DNA from: Stratiolaelaps scimitus
Lineage: Eukaryota > Arthropoda > Arachnida > Mesostigmata > Laelapidae
Direction of reading: 5' to 3'
Length of the DNA stretch: 64,000 bases
NCBI GenBank assembly: GCA_019614645.1
Contig: JABWDB010000005.1
Coordinates: forward strand, 12,575,001 to 12,639,000
The notes under the pieces are model-generated. The model searched no databases and was not told the DNA's origin. It saw only the letters and a list, made by a program, of their open reading frames with translations. Below are positions 13,879 through 27,040 of this stretch, in pieces (position 1 is the stretch's first letter; every line of letters begins with the position of its first letter). The position numbers were made by a program, and so were the translations under genes.

Positions 13879-16800
13879 GTGGCTTCTTTGTTTTTGCGCT
13901 ATGTATCCGGTGCCTTCTACGATTCTATGTACGTATATAATAAATTCAATGTAGCTCGCCATGTCTGTCGGTGCACAATCACCCCACCAGTACATAATAG
14001 TAGCTCTTCTCTAGCGTGTAACCTCTGCCATCGCTTTCCGCCCGGTATGGATTCAGTCTCTCTCTCTCTTTCTCTCTCTTTCCCTATACTCCAAGCCCCG
14101 GCATCATCCGCCTCATCACCCGACTCAGGATGACTGGGGTGACGCTCCCATTCGAGTGAGCACATCCCACGCCGCACAGGACCACGACCGGAAGCAGTGG
14201 CGCTGCTCCTCTCAGCAGCTATTTCGTGGTGGTGGTCGTGGTGGTTGTGGAGCACTCCTATCACAATTTCAAGAATGAGCGAACGCGCGAGTGAGCGACT
14301 ATAGAACCGAACTTGGCGAGTTCGAGGACCCCGCAAACCAGGCAAGCAAGCAAGCGACCGACCGACCTTCTCACTGCGGCCTAGCGATCCAGCAAATACA
14401 CAGACTTCGCACATACGTATATACATACTTACATGTCTACATTGTATTGTTGCTGCTGCTGCTGCTAGCAGCCCCGCTGGCGGCGGGCGGCCGGCGAACG
14501 GTCGGCGAGTCGGCTGAGTAAACGAGATGTCCGCTGTCAGTGAGATAAATAGAATCCTTGGGGAGGTAGTGGATGGATGAAGGAATCGAGCAACGAGCAA
14601 CCCCGCATCGCCAATACCCCGCCCGTTTTTACCACTGCCCACCATCGGTCGGCTTCTATGTGGACGAATTGATGTACGATGATGTTGCTTCTGCTGCTGC
14701 TGAGTCGGCCAGCCAGTCTAAAAGAACAGTGTCCCTCGAAGGGTGAACGGGGACAGCCCCCCCATAGCGTTTAGGAGCAGCTGCATGACGATGAAGCGAC
14801 CGCAGCAGCAGCACAGTCTCATAGCGGAATACAACGATCGCCGCCCCGAACAGTGCAGTGCAGTCCAGGCCGAAGGTAGTGTTCAGGCTGGTGCCGGTGA
14901 AGCAGCATACCACGATGCCGCTATTGTTAACGAGCGAGTCGAGCACACGGTGAGAGTGCTGTTGTATATCGGCGCCGCTGAACCTCGACTCGTGACAGCA
15001 GCCTGCCTTTCGCTCAGCTTGAGCTACGATTTCTCCGGAGGACTCACTCCCCATCAACTGAGACGATAACAACAGCAGCAGCAGCAGCAGCGTCAGGCGA
15101 TCTCTGATCTCTGCTGCCCGATGGGGTCGGTCTCGGCTCTCTGCTGGGCTACCGCCGCTCCCTTTGCTGAATACAATAGAGTGCGCTGCATGATATTGTC
15201 CCATTGATGCTCACCGCTTGTTGGCCTATCTCGACTGTCGACCGTTGCTTGTACAGGCTTGTTGTTGCCGTGGATAGTGTGAATACGAATGGTCGTGTCT
15301 GGGGGTTCGCTCGGAGGGGTCCATAGTTGCGGGGTATGCCGGCGGCTCTTGTCGAGGAACGGTGGCGGTGGTCGTGGTGGTTTTGCCGCTTCCGCTGGCG
15401 ACCCCGCTGCCACGACTTCCACTGGTGCTGCTGCTGAAGATATGTGAATGATGATAAACTCGAGGATATCCATACGATCGCATGATAGCTTCTCGATTGT
15501 ATTCCTTTTGCATGAATGAATCCTGACGAGATGTAGCCTCACATTGATATGGCTATGTGTACATTCGGTCGAAACTACGGGGTGCGGACATGGGTATAAG
15601 CAAGCGAGGCTTTGAAGGATTTGAGCTGGCGAGCGCAGCTCGATGCACTGCCAGATATAGTGCTAGAGAAGAAAGTATCCACCGGGTGCACCCGTTGTTG
15701 TTCGCTGGGGTCGTTACACAATACATTTATGACTAAAGCAATCTGTATGTGACAGTGCCAACGAGTGTCGCGGAAACATGCATGATTTGCTTTATGAAGT
15801 GCTGATTCAAACCCGTTTACAGCAACAATAGAGCCAGGGCGATGTAGGCCATTAGCAATGTCCCCCCACACGCGACCCACGACAGACTCAGAGGAGCGTC
15901 ACTGAGTCGGGCATTTTCACCACACCACGAGCGGGCCAAACAGTGCTCCCGCCGCTGCTAACTGCTGCCGCACTATAGACATATGGCTTCATTCTGGCAT
16001 CAAAAGCTCCCAGGAGTCCAGCGTTTAAATGTGTACTTAGCTACTCGGCGTATAGCGGCAGTGCGAGGGTTGTTTGTTCAACGGACCCTATGGCACTAGC
16101 ACGTGTCACTGTTGGAGCTAACTGTCCAACAAGCGTTTGGGACGACAACAACAACAAGAACAACAACCCGGACATCGGTATGAGACGTTTTAAGCTCTGA
16201 TCAAAAGTCGTCGAGAGGCATTTCGTGAATACTGGACACAAAGTTCATCTATATTATGCGTATACTTGTTATTGTAGGTGTCCGGCTAAAGAAAATAATG
16301 TATGCAACAAGCTATGCTTTCCGTCCATTGAGATACTGCAACAAATTGAGATGTCTAGCCGCTTGCTGGATGACCTTCACATATTTAGGACAATAATATG
16401 CCAAACATTGTGTGCATCGTCAAGATCCGACATCTCACCGGCACGCGATGGTGGCTACGTGTCCAGAATGAACGATCGATATATGTTTCGTTCCTTACAA
16501 CCTAAGACATTGCCTATATATTTTGTTTGCGACAACGCACGTTTGAAACAGCATGAGGCATAATCATTCCGTTATAAGCCGCATGATCATCATCTCAAAG
16601 CACCCGACTCGATTTGGATCGATCGGCCTCGCTATTGGATCGGACATAAATCGCTACCGCGATTCGTACACTGTGTTGAACTTTCCTGCTCGACTAAACG
16701 TGGAGATATTCTGAGAATTCTATTGATTTGTATCTATTATTAACAGGACAACATTGATGGGGCATCCACTACAACACGCTGTCTTCTAACCCGAGAAATT

Positions 16801-19040
16801 CGGACACATCCGTATTCGGCTTCCACCTTTTATATAATAGCATAACAGCCTCCGAGAGTCACACACCGCGGCAGCGGGGTGACCAGTGTCATCGAGTATC
16901 CGTCCTGCTTGTTGCATTGGGTACATTAGATCTAAGGCAGTAGTTCGGCTGAGAGCGACCATCTAGCCCTTGCGAGCCCCTCAGACCGAGGCGGAGGCAG
17001 GAATAGCACAACAATGAGCAATCGATTTAAATGGAAGCCATCTGTCAGCAGACCTGCAGACAGATGCAGATTCCGGCAAATGGCGGATATCGAACAAGGC
17101 AGAGGATATCAAACAAGGCTAAATGGTACATGGCGACAAGGCAAGGGCGCCGACTGTCGGCGGTTTGTGAGACGCCCCACACAACTAACAGGCAAGCACA
17201 CATGACTTTAATTGTATTTCTGCCATCCGCTATCATGCTTCAATGTGTGCCCTCAACCACGTGCTCAGCAGCCGCACAGGCCGCGAGTTTATGAGAGAAC
17301 GCTTTGATCCTAGATCTTATCGACGATTGAGGTTATCGCCAATTGATGTATCCTCTAATAGATACCCGCCAGTGAATATGTTTATATCAGCCGATATTGT
17401 GTATTCCATTCATATTGAATGGTCGACGAGATGAATCGCATGAGCATACATACAGCAAATCATCAACAAATGATGCTTAGTGACAAATCAATAAGGCATG
17501 CTCGTCACGCCTTATCCCCCGTCGCTCGTTTATTTACGATAATTTTCGTCCGGCGGACGGGTCAACATCACATTCTACGACTTGATCGCATGATTACCAC
17601 CACTCTGTCGACACGAAGGTATGTACATAACTTCTTTTTAGGAACCCACTTGCGTCGACTCTGAACGGCTCTACAACTAGCCTTTCTGCTTGCCTTCCTT
17701 CCTTTCTTTTCTTTTGTATTATAGAGTTAAGTCGAGGGGATCCCTTAGCCAGCGATGGGCTTTGGCGTTCTGCAGCCAAGTGCATCCACGTCTTGATCCG
17801 CATGGTCTTGCCGGGCGGGCCGGCAACGCTCCCTCCCTCGCTCCTGTCACTGGCCTGCAATCCTCGTGGCTGCCGTTACCCTAAAGCTACCCAGTTGCAG
17901 CTCTGGCGTGCGTGACAAGCCTGGGCTACCACCCACGCCCGCGGGCCGCCGCCCCCAATTCTTATTTCACCGGGTTCCGGCTGGCTCCGCTCCGAGCCTT
18001 ACGCTATATAGCCATTGCTCTCTCGGATGCAGTTGCCGGTGTTGCGCCAGTGTTGGCCTCTGGCCCTTCGGGAGAAGAAGCGGTCTAAGCGAAGACGAGT
18101 AGAGAGCTCTTCTTGTTTTTCGTTCGTCGCTCGCTCGCTCGCTCTTTTTTCGTTTTCGCCGTCTTCGGTCTCGTTGTCGTTGTCTTCCTTCTTCTTGCTC
18201 TTGGGCTGTTCGTACGTACGAACGTACCCGAAGCAATCCAGCTCCCCTAAAACCACCAGGCGGACGAGAGCCGGGGGTTAGGGGGCGAAAGACCGCCCAG
18301 CCATTCCACAGCTGCCACAGCGTGCCAACTCCCTACGGCCCACGACGAGTGGTAGCGAGGAGGAGGAGGAGGAGGACCCGCCTCGTCGGTCGTCGTTCGG
18401 TCTGTCTATCTGTCGAGGGAGAACTGCGTCGGATGGGGATCGCCACACACGTAGGCAAGCCACAGCCGCCCGCACAGTGCTCCGCTCTGCCATCGCCGTT
18501 CGTTGCTCTCCATCCCCTAGACGCGTACACCCCCTCCGCACCCCGTACCCCTCGCCCCCCCGAGACACAGACTCGCCCACAGACTCGTTCACCACCGTCG
18601 CTAGTGCGACCGCCTACCGTCGCCGCAATGGTCCAACAACACACACACATACATATAAAGCTTGCCTGCCACTACTCTGGCGCTAAAGCTTCCTTTCCCG
18701 TTGCAGTGGTGACGGTGCTGGTAGTAGGTCTAAGCAGAATATGGTGGTCGGAAGACCACTCGGTTGGTGGCAATGGAGGCCGACCATGGGGGCTGAAACG
18801 GGGACCGAGGCAGCACCAGCCTTTCCCCCTGTATCGCAACGCCGAGCGGGGCAACGAATCGCGGCATGGGCTCAACGTGAGGAGCGACGTTGGCTCAGTG
18901 TGTGTGTAGGGCTCTGGCCTGCTTGCTGCCGCCTGGCTACCTTGCCTTCCATCCACTTTCCGCAAGCCGAATGCGGCAGCCGAGCCGGCGGACCTAAGGA
19001 ATGCTCGCTCAATCGCTCTCAGCAGTGCCTGGCTCGACGA

Positions 19041-19080
19041 CCCTGCTGCGAATGGGGCTGTTGGCCCATTCGCAGCAGGG
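19041..19080. repeat. Inverted repeat, 16-bp perfect arms with 8-nt loop
   Basis: The arms ccctgctgcgaatggg (19041-19056) and its complement (19065-19080) enclose gctgttgg. Pairing stops sharply outside the arms. It is shorter than a usual pre-miRNA stem. Confidence 0.85.
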
Positions 19081-19699
19081 AAAGGAAGTCTGGCGAGCTG
19101 GGGGGGGCAAAGCTTGTTCGCTTAGGGGCGTTCCCTCTGTTGGTCGCTGCCAGCCTCGTCTTCTTCGCCACCACTGCCAGCTGCCCCTTCAATGGGGTGG
19201 CTAGAGCCAGTGGTGTCTGTCTGTCCACTGGGTCGAATGCGGCGGCGGCGGCGTTGAAGGCGGACGGCTGTAGGCGGCTAGCTAGCAAGCAGGCGCGAGT
19301 AATGTGCCGCCGCGACCAACCCGCCTGTGGGGTGAACACCGTACGCTGCCTCGGTACGCTACTAGATTGTACCACACTGCTGTACAGATGAAGCGATAGT
19401 CAGTGAAGTAAAGGAGAGGGGGGGGGGGGGCGGAGAGCGAACGTGTAGGGAAAGTGGAGGAGAGAGAGCGAAGGCGCTAGACATCCGCGATACGATAGAT
19501 AGATAGGTAGGAAGAACGAATGAAAAAAAAGGAACCGAAAGAGGCTGATGGAGAGTCGAGAGGGAGAACTGAGAGGGAATCTGCTGCCGTCGCTCACCAG
19601 GGGCAGTGGCAGGGCTGGGTAACAGAACAGCTCGGATGGTGGATGGGAGGATGTCTGGTTGGACGATTGTAAAAGCAGTCTTTTTACGCACCATCATGT

Positions 19700-19755
19700 C
19701 TCGTCGTCGTCGTCGTTGTCGTCGTCGGTGGCGGCGGCGGCGGCGGCGGCGGCGC
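19700..19755. repeat. (CGT)n(CGG)n trinucleotide array
   Basis: CGT units pass into CGG/GGC units in the GC-rich block. Confidence 0.93.
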
Positions 19756-20234
19756 TTCGCCCATCACCCGGCGTTGCCCACCCAGGACTCACTCACTCAC
19801 TCGCTTTCGTTCTCTCTGTCTCTCTCTCTCTCTCTTCTCGGCCGTCGTTGCTGAACGAGCCTCCGCCCCTCTTTTGAGGAGTCGCATTGCCGCTCCCCAG
19901 GGCGTCCCTCTAACCTTCGCCTATACCTCCGCTACCACCGTTTCGACCATCGCTTCCCTCCCCCTTCAGTGAAAGAACAGCTCGGCTGGCAGCAGCAGCA
20001 GCTCTACAAAAAGTGGCAAGGAGGAACACCACTCCGCTGCTGTGCCTCCGCACTGACATCAATCGCGGCGGCCATCGAGCCACTCGCGGCCTAAGTCGAA
20101 TCGGCCTGACGCTGGTGGCTGCTCCCCATAGTAGTCAGCGGTCCCCTTTGCCGGCCAGGGAACTCTTTGCCTTGTGCTACTGTGCTGCTGATTTGGCCAG
20201 CTGAGCTGAGGTTGAGCTGGCGACTGAACTAACA

Positions 20235-20279
20235 GCCACCACCACCACCGCCGCCGCCGCCGCCGCCGCCGTCGTCGTT
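20235..20279. repeat. (CAC)n(CGC)n(CGT)n trinucleotide array
   Basis: Successive CAC, CGC and CGT units, similar in kind to the array 500 bp away at 19700-19755. Confidence 0.93.
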
Positions 20280-21048
20280 TTCCGCTATTGCAGCTCCCTG
20301 CCGCGTGTATGCTCGGCCAGGCGAGCGGTCCGCTGGGCGCAGCAGGGTGGGAGGCCATGGCCTACGCGAGTGCCCCATGGCAGCGGCCATGATGGCAGCC
20401 GACTGCCGGCAGTGGGCAAAGAATGAAGCCGAAGTTCAACCCCGGGAGAAAGCGCGAGAAGAAATCGTCAAGCGGCAGCGGGAGAGGAGAGAGAGAGAGA
20501 GAGGGAAGAGTGAATAGAGAGGAAGCAGGGAATGGGTCGGTGGGTGTTTGGTTGGTTGGGTGTCTGGGGGAGACGGCATAGATGGAGAGAGGAATAGCAG
20601 TGAGCGAAGGGCTGTGAGCGAAGCTAGCTAGGGAATGAGCGGACTCGAACCCCGACGAAGCTGATGAGGACGCAGGCAGGCGGCATCGGCGTGGCAATAG
20701 CGACCACCCCGAATTAGCACCAAAGAGCACACGATCAAAGGAGCGGTCGAGGGACCAGTCGGCTCGTCGACGAGGGATCGAGCGAGACTGAAGGAAAGAG
20801 CACGGAGGGAGGCCAACCGGCCAGCAAGCAGGCACACACTACCACTCGGAGGTTGCGGGCAAGGGCAGACGGCAGTGAGGACCTTACCAACGAAGCGGTG
20901 GATGGCGGCAGGAAACTGGGGGAGGGTCGGGGAAGAAAGAAGGCCTGGGCAAGGCACGCGCGGAGGAGGACATCGGCGCAGCATTTACCCACACTACGAG
21001 ACTGCTGACTGCGTCCACCGGTGGCATAGCAGTCACCGACAGAGCGAG

Positions 21049-21070
21049 ACACACACACACACACACACAC
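21049..21070. repeat. (CA)n microsatellite
   Basis: A plain AC run of about 11 units. Confidence 0.93.
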
Positions 21071-23195
21071 GGTCACATTCGCTGTATATGACTGTACACG
21101 ACGACTCGCTCGCCGTACATGTACACAGACACACCAACACACACCAGGGGACCAATCTAAGAGGACTGACTGGAACTCCCCTGAGAGTCTAAGCACTGAC
21201 CCGGGGTGGTGCAAGTCGAGACACAGTCGCTCAGAGAGAGAGAGAAGAGGGAGCGACATATAGACGAGGTGCAGAAGGCCGAACAGCGGCCGGTGGATAG
21301 CGAGCAGCGATACGGCCAGCGGCACGAACGGGAACAACGAACGCGCGGGGTATCTGCAAGGGCAGGGCGGACTAGATGTGGTGGTGATAGCGGTGGTTCT
21401 GCTGCTGCTGTGTTGGGGGACCAAATAGCAAAGCGTAGGGTAGAAGAGGGGAGGGAAGGAAAAATGTTGGTGGGGTAGCTAGGAAAGAAGAAGAAGACAG
21501 AGTTGCCTTGCTGCTGCTGCGGGTGGTCGGTTGACTGCCTGCCTGTTTGCCTGCCTGAAGCCGTTGTTGAACCGAACCAGCCGACCGCCCGCCCTTCTCG
21601 GCTAGCGGGACGACAATCGAGATTTACTTGACAGGAAGCGGAGGGGGAGGAGAACGCGTGAGAGGGAGCACGAGGCGAAGGCGACCAGACGCCGAGGGGA
21701 ACCGACCCGGCTCGTGGGGCTCGAGAGTGATTTAGCTAACCGCCTGTTAGCCCGCCGCCCATCGAGTGATAGGGCCCATTACAGGGCGGGACCTCGGCGA
21801 GATGCGCTGCGCAGGTGGCGTTGCGCGGTTGGGGACGGTTCACTGAGGAGAACTGTGGGGATGGGGTGGCTGTACGGGGAGAGAGAGAGAGAGAGGATTA
21901 AGGGGGTATCACAGCGACCGCCAGAGAAATCAGTTCCTGTCGAACGGCTAGGCCAATCAGCAAACTCATGCTTCCAAACATCTAGTTGGCGCCGGTGACG
22001 ACGACGACGACAAAGAAGACGAAGAAGACAAAGATGCGGCTAAGCAGCACACGCAGGGTAAGGAACGGGACGAACGAGGCCGAGCAAATGGTGGTATCTA
22101 TCAAGTTCATAATACAACCATGTGTGTACGAGAGAAAGAGAGAGAGAGAGAGTGGGGGGGGGGGAGTGGACGTGTAGGTGTGACCTGTTGGAAGTGAGCA
22201 CATTCACTTCTTCTCGGGAAGAAGCTCGCTACAAGCGTCTAACCGACCGACCGGCCGACCGAACGTGCCTACCCGCAGTAGCTGTCTATTAGAAGGTGTT
22301 CAACCACACTAACACTAGCAGCGTATGCTCGCACGATGCTGTAATCCAGCGTAGTAAGAATGAAAAAAAAATGCACACTCTCTTCTGCTCGAGCCGATAT
22401 GTGTGGGTATTTCCGTGGGTGATATGTATCATAACGTGTAACGAAATCATTGCAATCGAGCAATTAACACTGGTAATAGCAATTAACCGACGGCTAATGA
22501 AACGCGAAACATGCATCCTTTCATTCTTCACGACGATCGTCCTGGATGTTTAGAACTGCTATAGCAACAACAACAACAACAACAATCGTAGCAATAACAA
22601 CGACGAGAACTTCAGAGGCGAAACGTCAAACCATTTCAACATCGATTACAGCAGCAGCAGCAGTAGTAGCAGTAACGTAATTGTTAACAACGGCCCATCG
22701 ATCACATTAGTAGCCGCATTGAGTCGAACTCATAGCAGGCGACCGCAGTCGCCGCCGTCTGCTTGGCGGGTTCCTCCCACAATGACTACCTATGTAGCGG
22801 CAGCCATCTACACCATCCACACCTCCGACCACACGTCCCGTTGCGCCACGCCTATACCCATGTATGTATCTATGTATGTGCGAACGTATGTTCGTCCTCA
22901 CTTGCGAAACAGGAAACAGCTTTGCCGTGCCTCTTCCTTCATAAATATGTACATGGCCTTCTCTCTGTTTAGCATTGGCCGAGCGATCACGTGGTAACGC
23001 GCTCGAGCTCAAATTATTGTTACTTGTGCTGTGTGCAGAACGAAACTGATTTAGAAGCCGAGAGAGAGAACAAGGGATGGGGGGTAGGGGGTGGAGTGGA
23101 TCAGCGGCACGACGAAATCCTCCTGCTGTTGCCTGGGAGAGAAGGCAGAAAACTAACGACAGCGCTAGAGGTTAACACAAAAAGTGAGGTGAAAG

Positions 23196-23198
<3 letters not shown>

Positions 23199-23235
<37 letters not shown>

Positions 23236-23303
23236 TATGTATATATATATATATATATAGTGTATGTATATATATATATATATAGTGTATGTATATATGT
23301 ATA
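23199..23303. repeat. Higher-order TA array with regular gtgtatg interruptions
   Basis: TA tracts of decreasing length are separated three times by the same gtgtatg interruption (near 23233, 23260 and 23285). This implies duplication of a larger unit on top of TA slippage. Confidence 0.9.
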
Positions 23304-25426
23304 GCAGGCGTGGAGATCATGGCCAGGGAAAGACATAGAAAGCAGGAACGAGGCTAGAGTAGGCAGGGGTGACTGTAGGGGTCAAAGTAAGCGTCTTGCA
23401 TGTTGTTGACTGTGAACCCTGAAGGGGATGCTGCTCAGGGTGTAGCTATGTTGCGTAGCCATAGTCGCTCGTTTAAGGTGGGGTCGATTAGGCTAGCTAG
23501 CAGTAGTAGTAGTGGTAGTAGTAGTTGGCTAGAGAAGGATGACAGAATCGCTTTCGTGATAGGCACCGGTCGGTGTCGCAAAGCAAGGCAAGGCTGTGTA
23601 TCACCAGGCAGAACTTATAAAGCAATGCAGACCCATTGGCTTCGCAAGCGGCTTTAGGCGAGAGGCGAGCAGTCAATGTTGCTCGAGTAGAAAGCCAGCC
23701 CCCTTGGTATTCTTTTGTCGGTTCTGCGCTGCGTTATTGTCCCCTCAACTGTCTTCAGATCGGTTAACGGCTCAGCTCGTGTTTTTCTTCGCGCGCTCAT
23801 GTGGAAGTGCAGCAATCACCACCGTGTTGCTTCGTGCTTTGCCATTGTAGAATTGAGACTGCTGCTGCTGCTGCCGCCGCCGGCGCCGCCACGACCACCA
23901 CCACCACCACCGGCACTCGGCATCAATCAATGCTGTATAGCTTTGTACGCACCTTTTGAGTTGGTTGGTGACTGTTATTGCTGGGTGCGGCTTAGTACCG
24001 AAGCAGTTGTCAGGGCCAGCTCAAAGTCGACCGCTGCCATGAGCACCGCAGGGCGAAAAGAGACGGACGGAGAGAGGGGAGATCGCACAGTTAGAAACGA
24101 TCCGAGAGGCCCTATGGTGTCGAAGACGAGAAGCGAAGAACATACTCAAGTCCTCCAGCAGCAGCAGCAACAGACCAGCAGAAAAATTAAAACTCCCCGA
24201 TGATGTGAACACCTTCTTCCGCACTGGTGAATGCCCAATGAGGCATTGGGTAACCAGCTACAAATGCAATCTTACACCTCCTCAAACGATGCTGGCTCAC
24301 GCAGACGTATGGCAGGGAGACAATGACTACAGGTTGGCGCTGACCACGGACAGCGAAACAGGAACAGCGACGAAATTGGGACAAAAATCACATTACGAAC
24401 GTACAGTCAAGTGTATTGTTTAGGAGCCCCTTCAGCTTTGATCACTGTCGAAGCGGGTGCACGACAATCCTCGTCGAGCAAGCCACATCTACTGTAGATA
24501 CCCTTTGCTCAATCCGCGATTTATTGAGAACCACAACGAGAGGCGTTAGTAAACTTAGTAAGTTGAGCCAAACCAACAAACAAAAACAATGGTGTCAATG
24601 CAAGATTTGCCTTTAACCTCTATGTAAGAAAAAACAACAACAGTGCCCGCCAGACTGAAGGTCAACGGTGTGTCGTCGGGGCTATGTGACAGATGCATGG
24701 CCACAATTCGGCTCGACTTTGTCGAGGTGAGTACCATCTTTGCGTTTCACACTGACCTTCATTTCTGATGTAGACCCTGTGAAGACTTCTGCTTATGAAG
24801 AACTTCGAGAATCATACTAAGAGACGGTTTTATGTCATGTGCAATATATAATATATATATATATATTTTTTTTTCTGTTGTGGCTGAGAAAAGTGATTCC
24901 AACAGTACCAATTGTTTTCGATTATAGCAAAAATGATAGATCAGTCGGCTAAGTAAATTACAGAGACTGAGCTGATTAGAGCTTCGTGTGGAAGATTATC
25001 AGTGCTATGTAAGTACGTAAGATCGACCAGAAAGGCTACCCGACTCCCAAATCCTGCTAACATAACCTACCAAGCCTACAATACTTCACCCACGTCCTTA
25101 CAGAAACTGCTCGATTGCGAGAGTTTACCTAGCTATCTAGCGGGACTGTACTCGAGTACCGAACATACATAGAGCGTTCCAGAGATAGTTGTCTCCCTAA
25201 AAAATGACCACAGTCACCTCGATCCCCACCTAACTCTACCACAAACGAAACTCTGAACCCGTACCGAGAATTCTGTTGACGAGCAGCCACCGAGCAGTAG
25301 CAGCTAACGAGCCGTAAGCTCTTGTACAAGCATTTTACCTATCAAATAAACACACATTGGGCAACATGATTGAATTTTTGAGGAACCTTGTTTTTAATAA
25401 CTTTGTACAAGTCGATGAAATTAAAG

Positions 25427-25522
25427 AATTATTGTTGTTGTTGTTGCTGCTGCTGTTGTTGTTGTTGTCTGTTGTCTCGGGATGCGACTTCTCGCATCTC
25501 TCTCTCTCTCTCTCTCTCTCCT
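25427..25522. repeat. (TTG/CTG)n array followed by (CT)n
   Basis: A TTG/CTG run (about 25427-25475) and a CT run (about 25498-25521), separated by a 7-bp perfect hairpin (gatgcga with tcgcatc). Confidence 0.9.
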
Positions 25523-25892
25523 CGGCTTCATCTCTCCTCGTGTCGTTCTCGCGTGTTAAGGCAGACAGTCATTCGTTCACATTCTGTCATCATCAGCATC
25601 AGCTTAGAATCTTAAATGTTACATTACTTCGTCGTCTTTGCTTTCGTTCGGCTCCACTTATGAAGACACTGTCTCGACACGTTCACCGCTCGTTCTATTG
25701 AAACGGTTTTGTCTCAAACTCCCGTTCCTATATTATCATCATCATCATAGTCATATTCTTTGTTGTCAAACTCGTCCTTTTCGTTATTTCGTTTAACAAG
25801 TCTCTTGTCTGCCATGTCTGCCAAATGATCGATCGTAGCTGGCGTACATTTTCGCTCTTGTCATTATTATTCCTCCTCGTGTATTACACCTG

Positions 25893-25894
<2 letters not shown>

Positions 25895-25925
<31 letters not shown>
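25895..25925. repeat. (TA)n microsatellite
   Basis: An uninterrupted alternating AT run. Confidence 0.95.
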
Positions 25926-25926
<1 letters not shown>

Positions 25927-26561
25927 CTGTCTGTCACAATATATCATGTTCAACATTCATTTACAATTGACCATCGGCATCAGCGCCTATTGTCAACGAG
26001 AGACGGGCAGACACACAGAGAGAGAGAGAGAGAGAGTGATAGATAGAGACTCAGTCTCGTTGTTTCCCTGTGTGAATTTATCCACGCATAGCACACGTGT
26101 AGGTGGGTGTGTGTGTGCGTGTAACGAGAAGGGTTCATTTCGTGTGTTAGACACAAGCAGCAAGGTAAGCGATTGTAGAGACTCCAGCGCTTACAGCTGC
26201 CGGCGAGCTCTTGTTATCACTTCTCTCGTTTATGAAACCGTAGCTTTGATCAATTTTGAATCTATCCACCGGGTGATCTGAAATACTAATCGCCCATCAA
26301 TCATCTCCCTGATCTTGCCCGACCAGCTGCTTCTGCCTAAATCTATTTAGTAGTAATTCTTGTGTGTGGGTGTGTGTGTGTGTGTGTGTCTCTATCTCGA
26401 TATTTTAAGCCTTTATCGGATGTTATCGATTTCACTGTTGCTTCCGCACCTCCCTTACGATGTGTTCCTTCGACGACGTCCCAGAGGGCTCTGTCTATTA
26501 TTATATTCGACTCTCTCTTGTCTCTTCCTTCGTCATATGTATATGTGTATTTATATTTATG

Positions 26562-26564
<3 letters not shown>

Positions 26565-26600
<36 letters not shown>
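26565..26600. repeat. (AT)n microsatellite
   Basis: An alternating AT run; a (TG)n run lies 170 bp before it (about 26361-26389). Confidence 0.95.
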
Positions 26601-26602
<2 letters not shown>

Positions 26603-27013
26603 TACTCATATGTATATCAGCAATCCGGGAGTCGCAGTGCGTCTGCAGGACTTCACTCACTGTCCCGATTCGTCGTGATCCTGTCCTGACGTGCAGGAAA
26701 GCCGGAAAGTGGCTCCGCGCCCATTTACACTATAGATGACCAACCACTCTCGTGTCCTCTTGACTCGCCACAGAGGACGACATCTGCGGGGCCCGCCGTC
26801 GATCTGTCAATCGTCCGTTACCTCTTTCATTATGTATTATCATTTTCACTTAATTTAGGGTTATTCCTTTCATGTCTTTACTCGTTCAATCTGTCAGTAT
26901 CAGTACATGGACCTGACCGGCTGGTGTCCGTTATGTTACATAATAATCATATAGTCGCAGTACTCATCATTCAATCATCTTTCGCGACCAATTACTCAGG
27001 AACATACATATTC

Positions 27014-27040
27014 ACACACACGCACACACACACACACACG
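27014..27040. repeat. (CA)n microsatellite
   Basis: A CA run with two CG variants. Confidence 0.9.

Larger units (their letters stand above)
11000..17650. other. Mostly plain sequence with one repeat-rich island, no supported gene
   Basis: 11000-13300 and 15560-17650 are nearly free of microsatellites and of frames over about 115 codons. 13300-15560 carries ATT, CT and CTG arrays. No homology to a known family is apparent. Confidence 0.55.
17650..22200. other. GC-rich block, no supported gene
   Basis: This is the most GC-rich part of the window, with CGG/CGC trinucleotide arrays, a 16-bp hairpin at 19041-19080 and several frames of 195-229 codons in different phases. These have biased but non-domain composition and overlap each other on both strands, so I read them as chance frames. 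A CpG-rich promoter or 5' UTR of another gene is possible but not shown. Confidence 0.5.

Noticed and set aside
13917..14645. 242-residue minus-strand open frame, the longest in the window
   Set aside because: It contains CT and GTG repeat translations (Arg-Glu, His runs) and no domain; length is expected by chance in GC-rich, repeat-rich DNA.
20635..20665. ggactcgaaccccg, resembling the complement of a tRNA T-arm
   Set aside because: The T-stem does not pair and no acceptor stem or anticodon arm could be placed.
20735..21424. 229-residue minus-strand frame in the GC-rich block
   Set aside because: Ser/Pro/Leu- and Cys-Val-rich stretches derive from CT and CA repeats, and overlapping frames of similar length exist on both strands.
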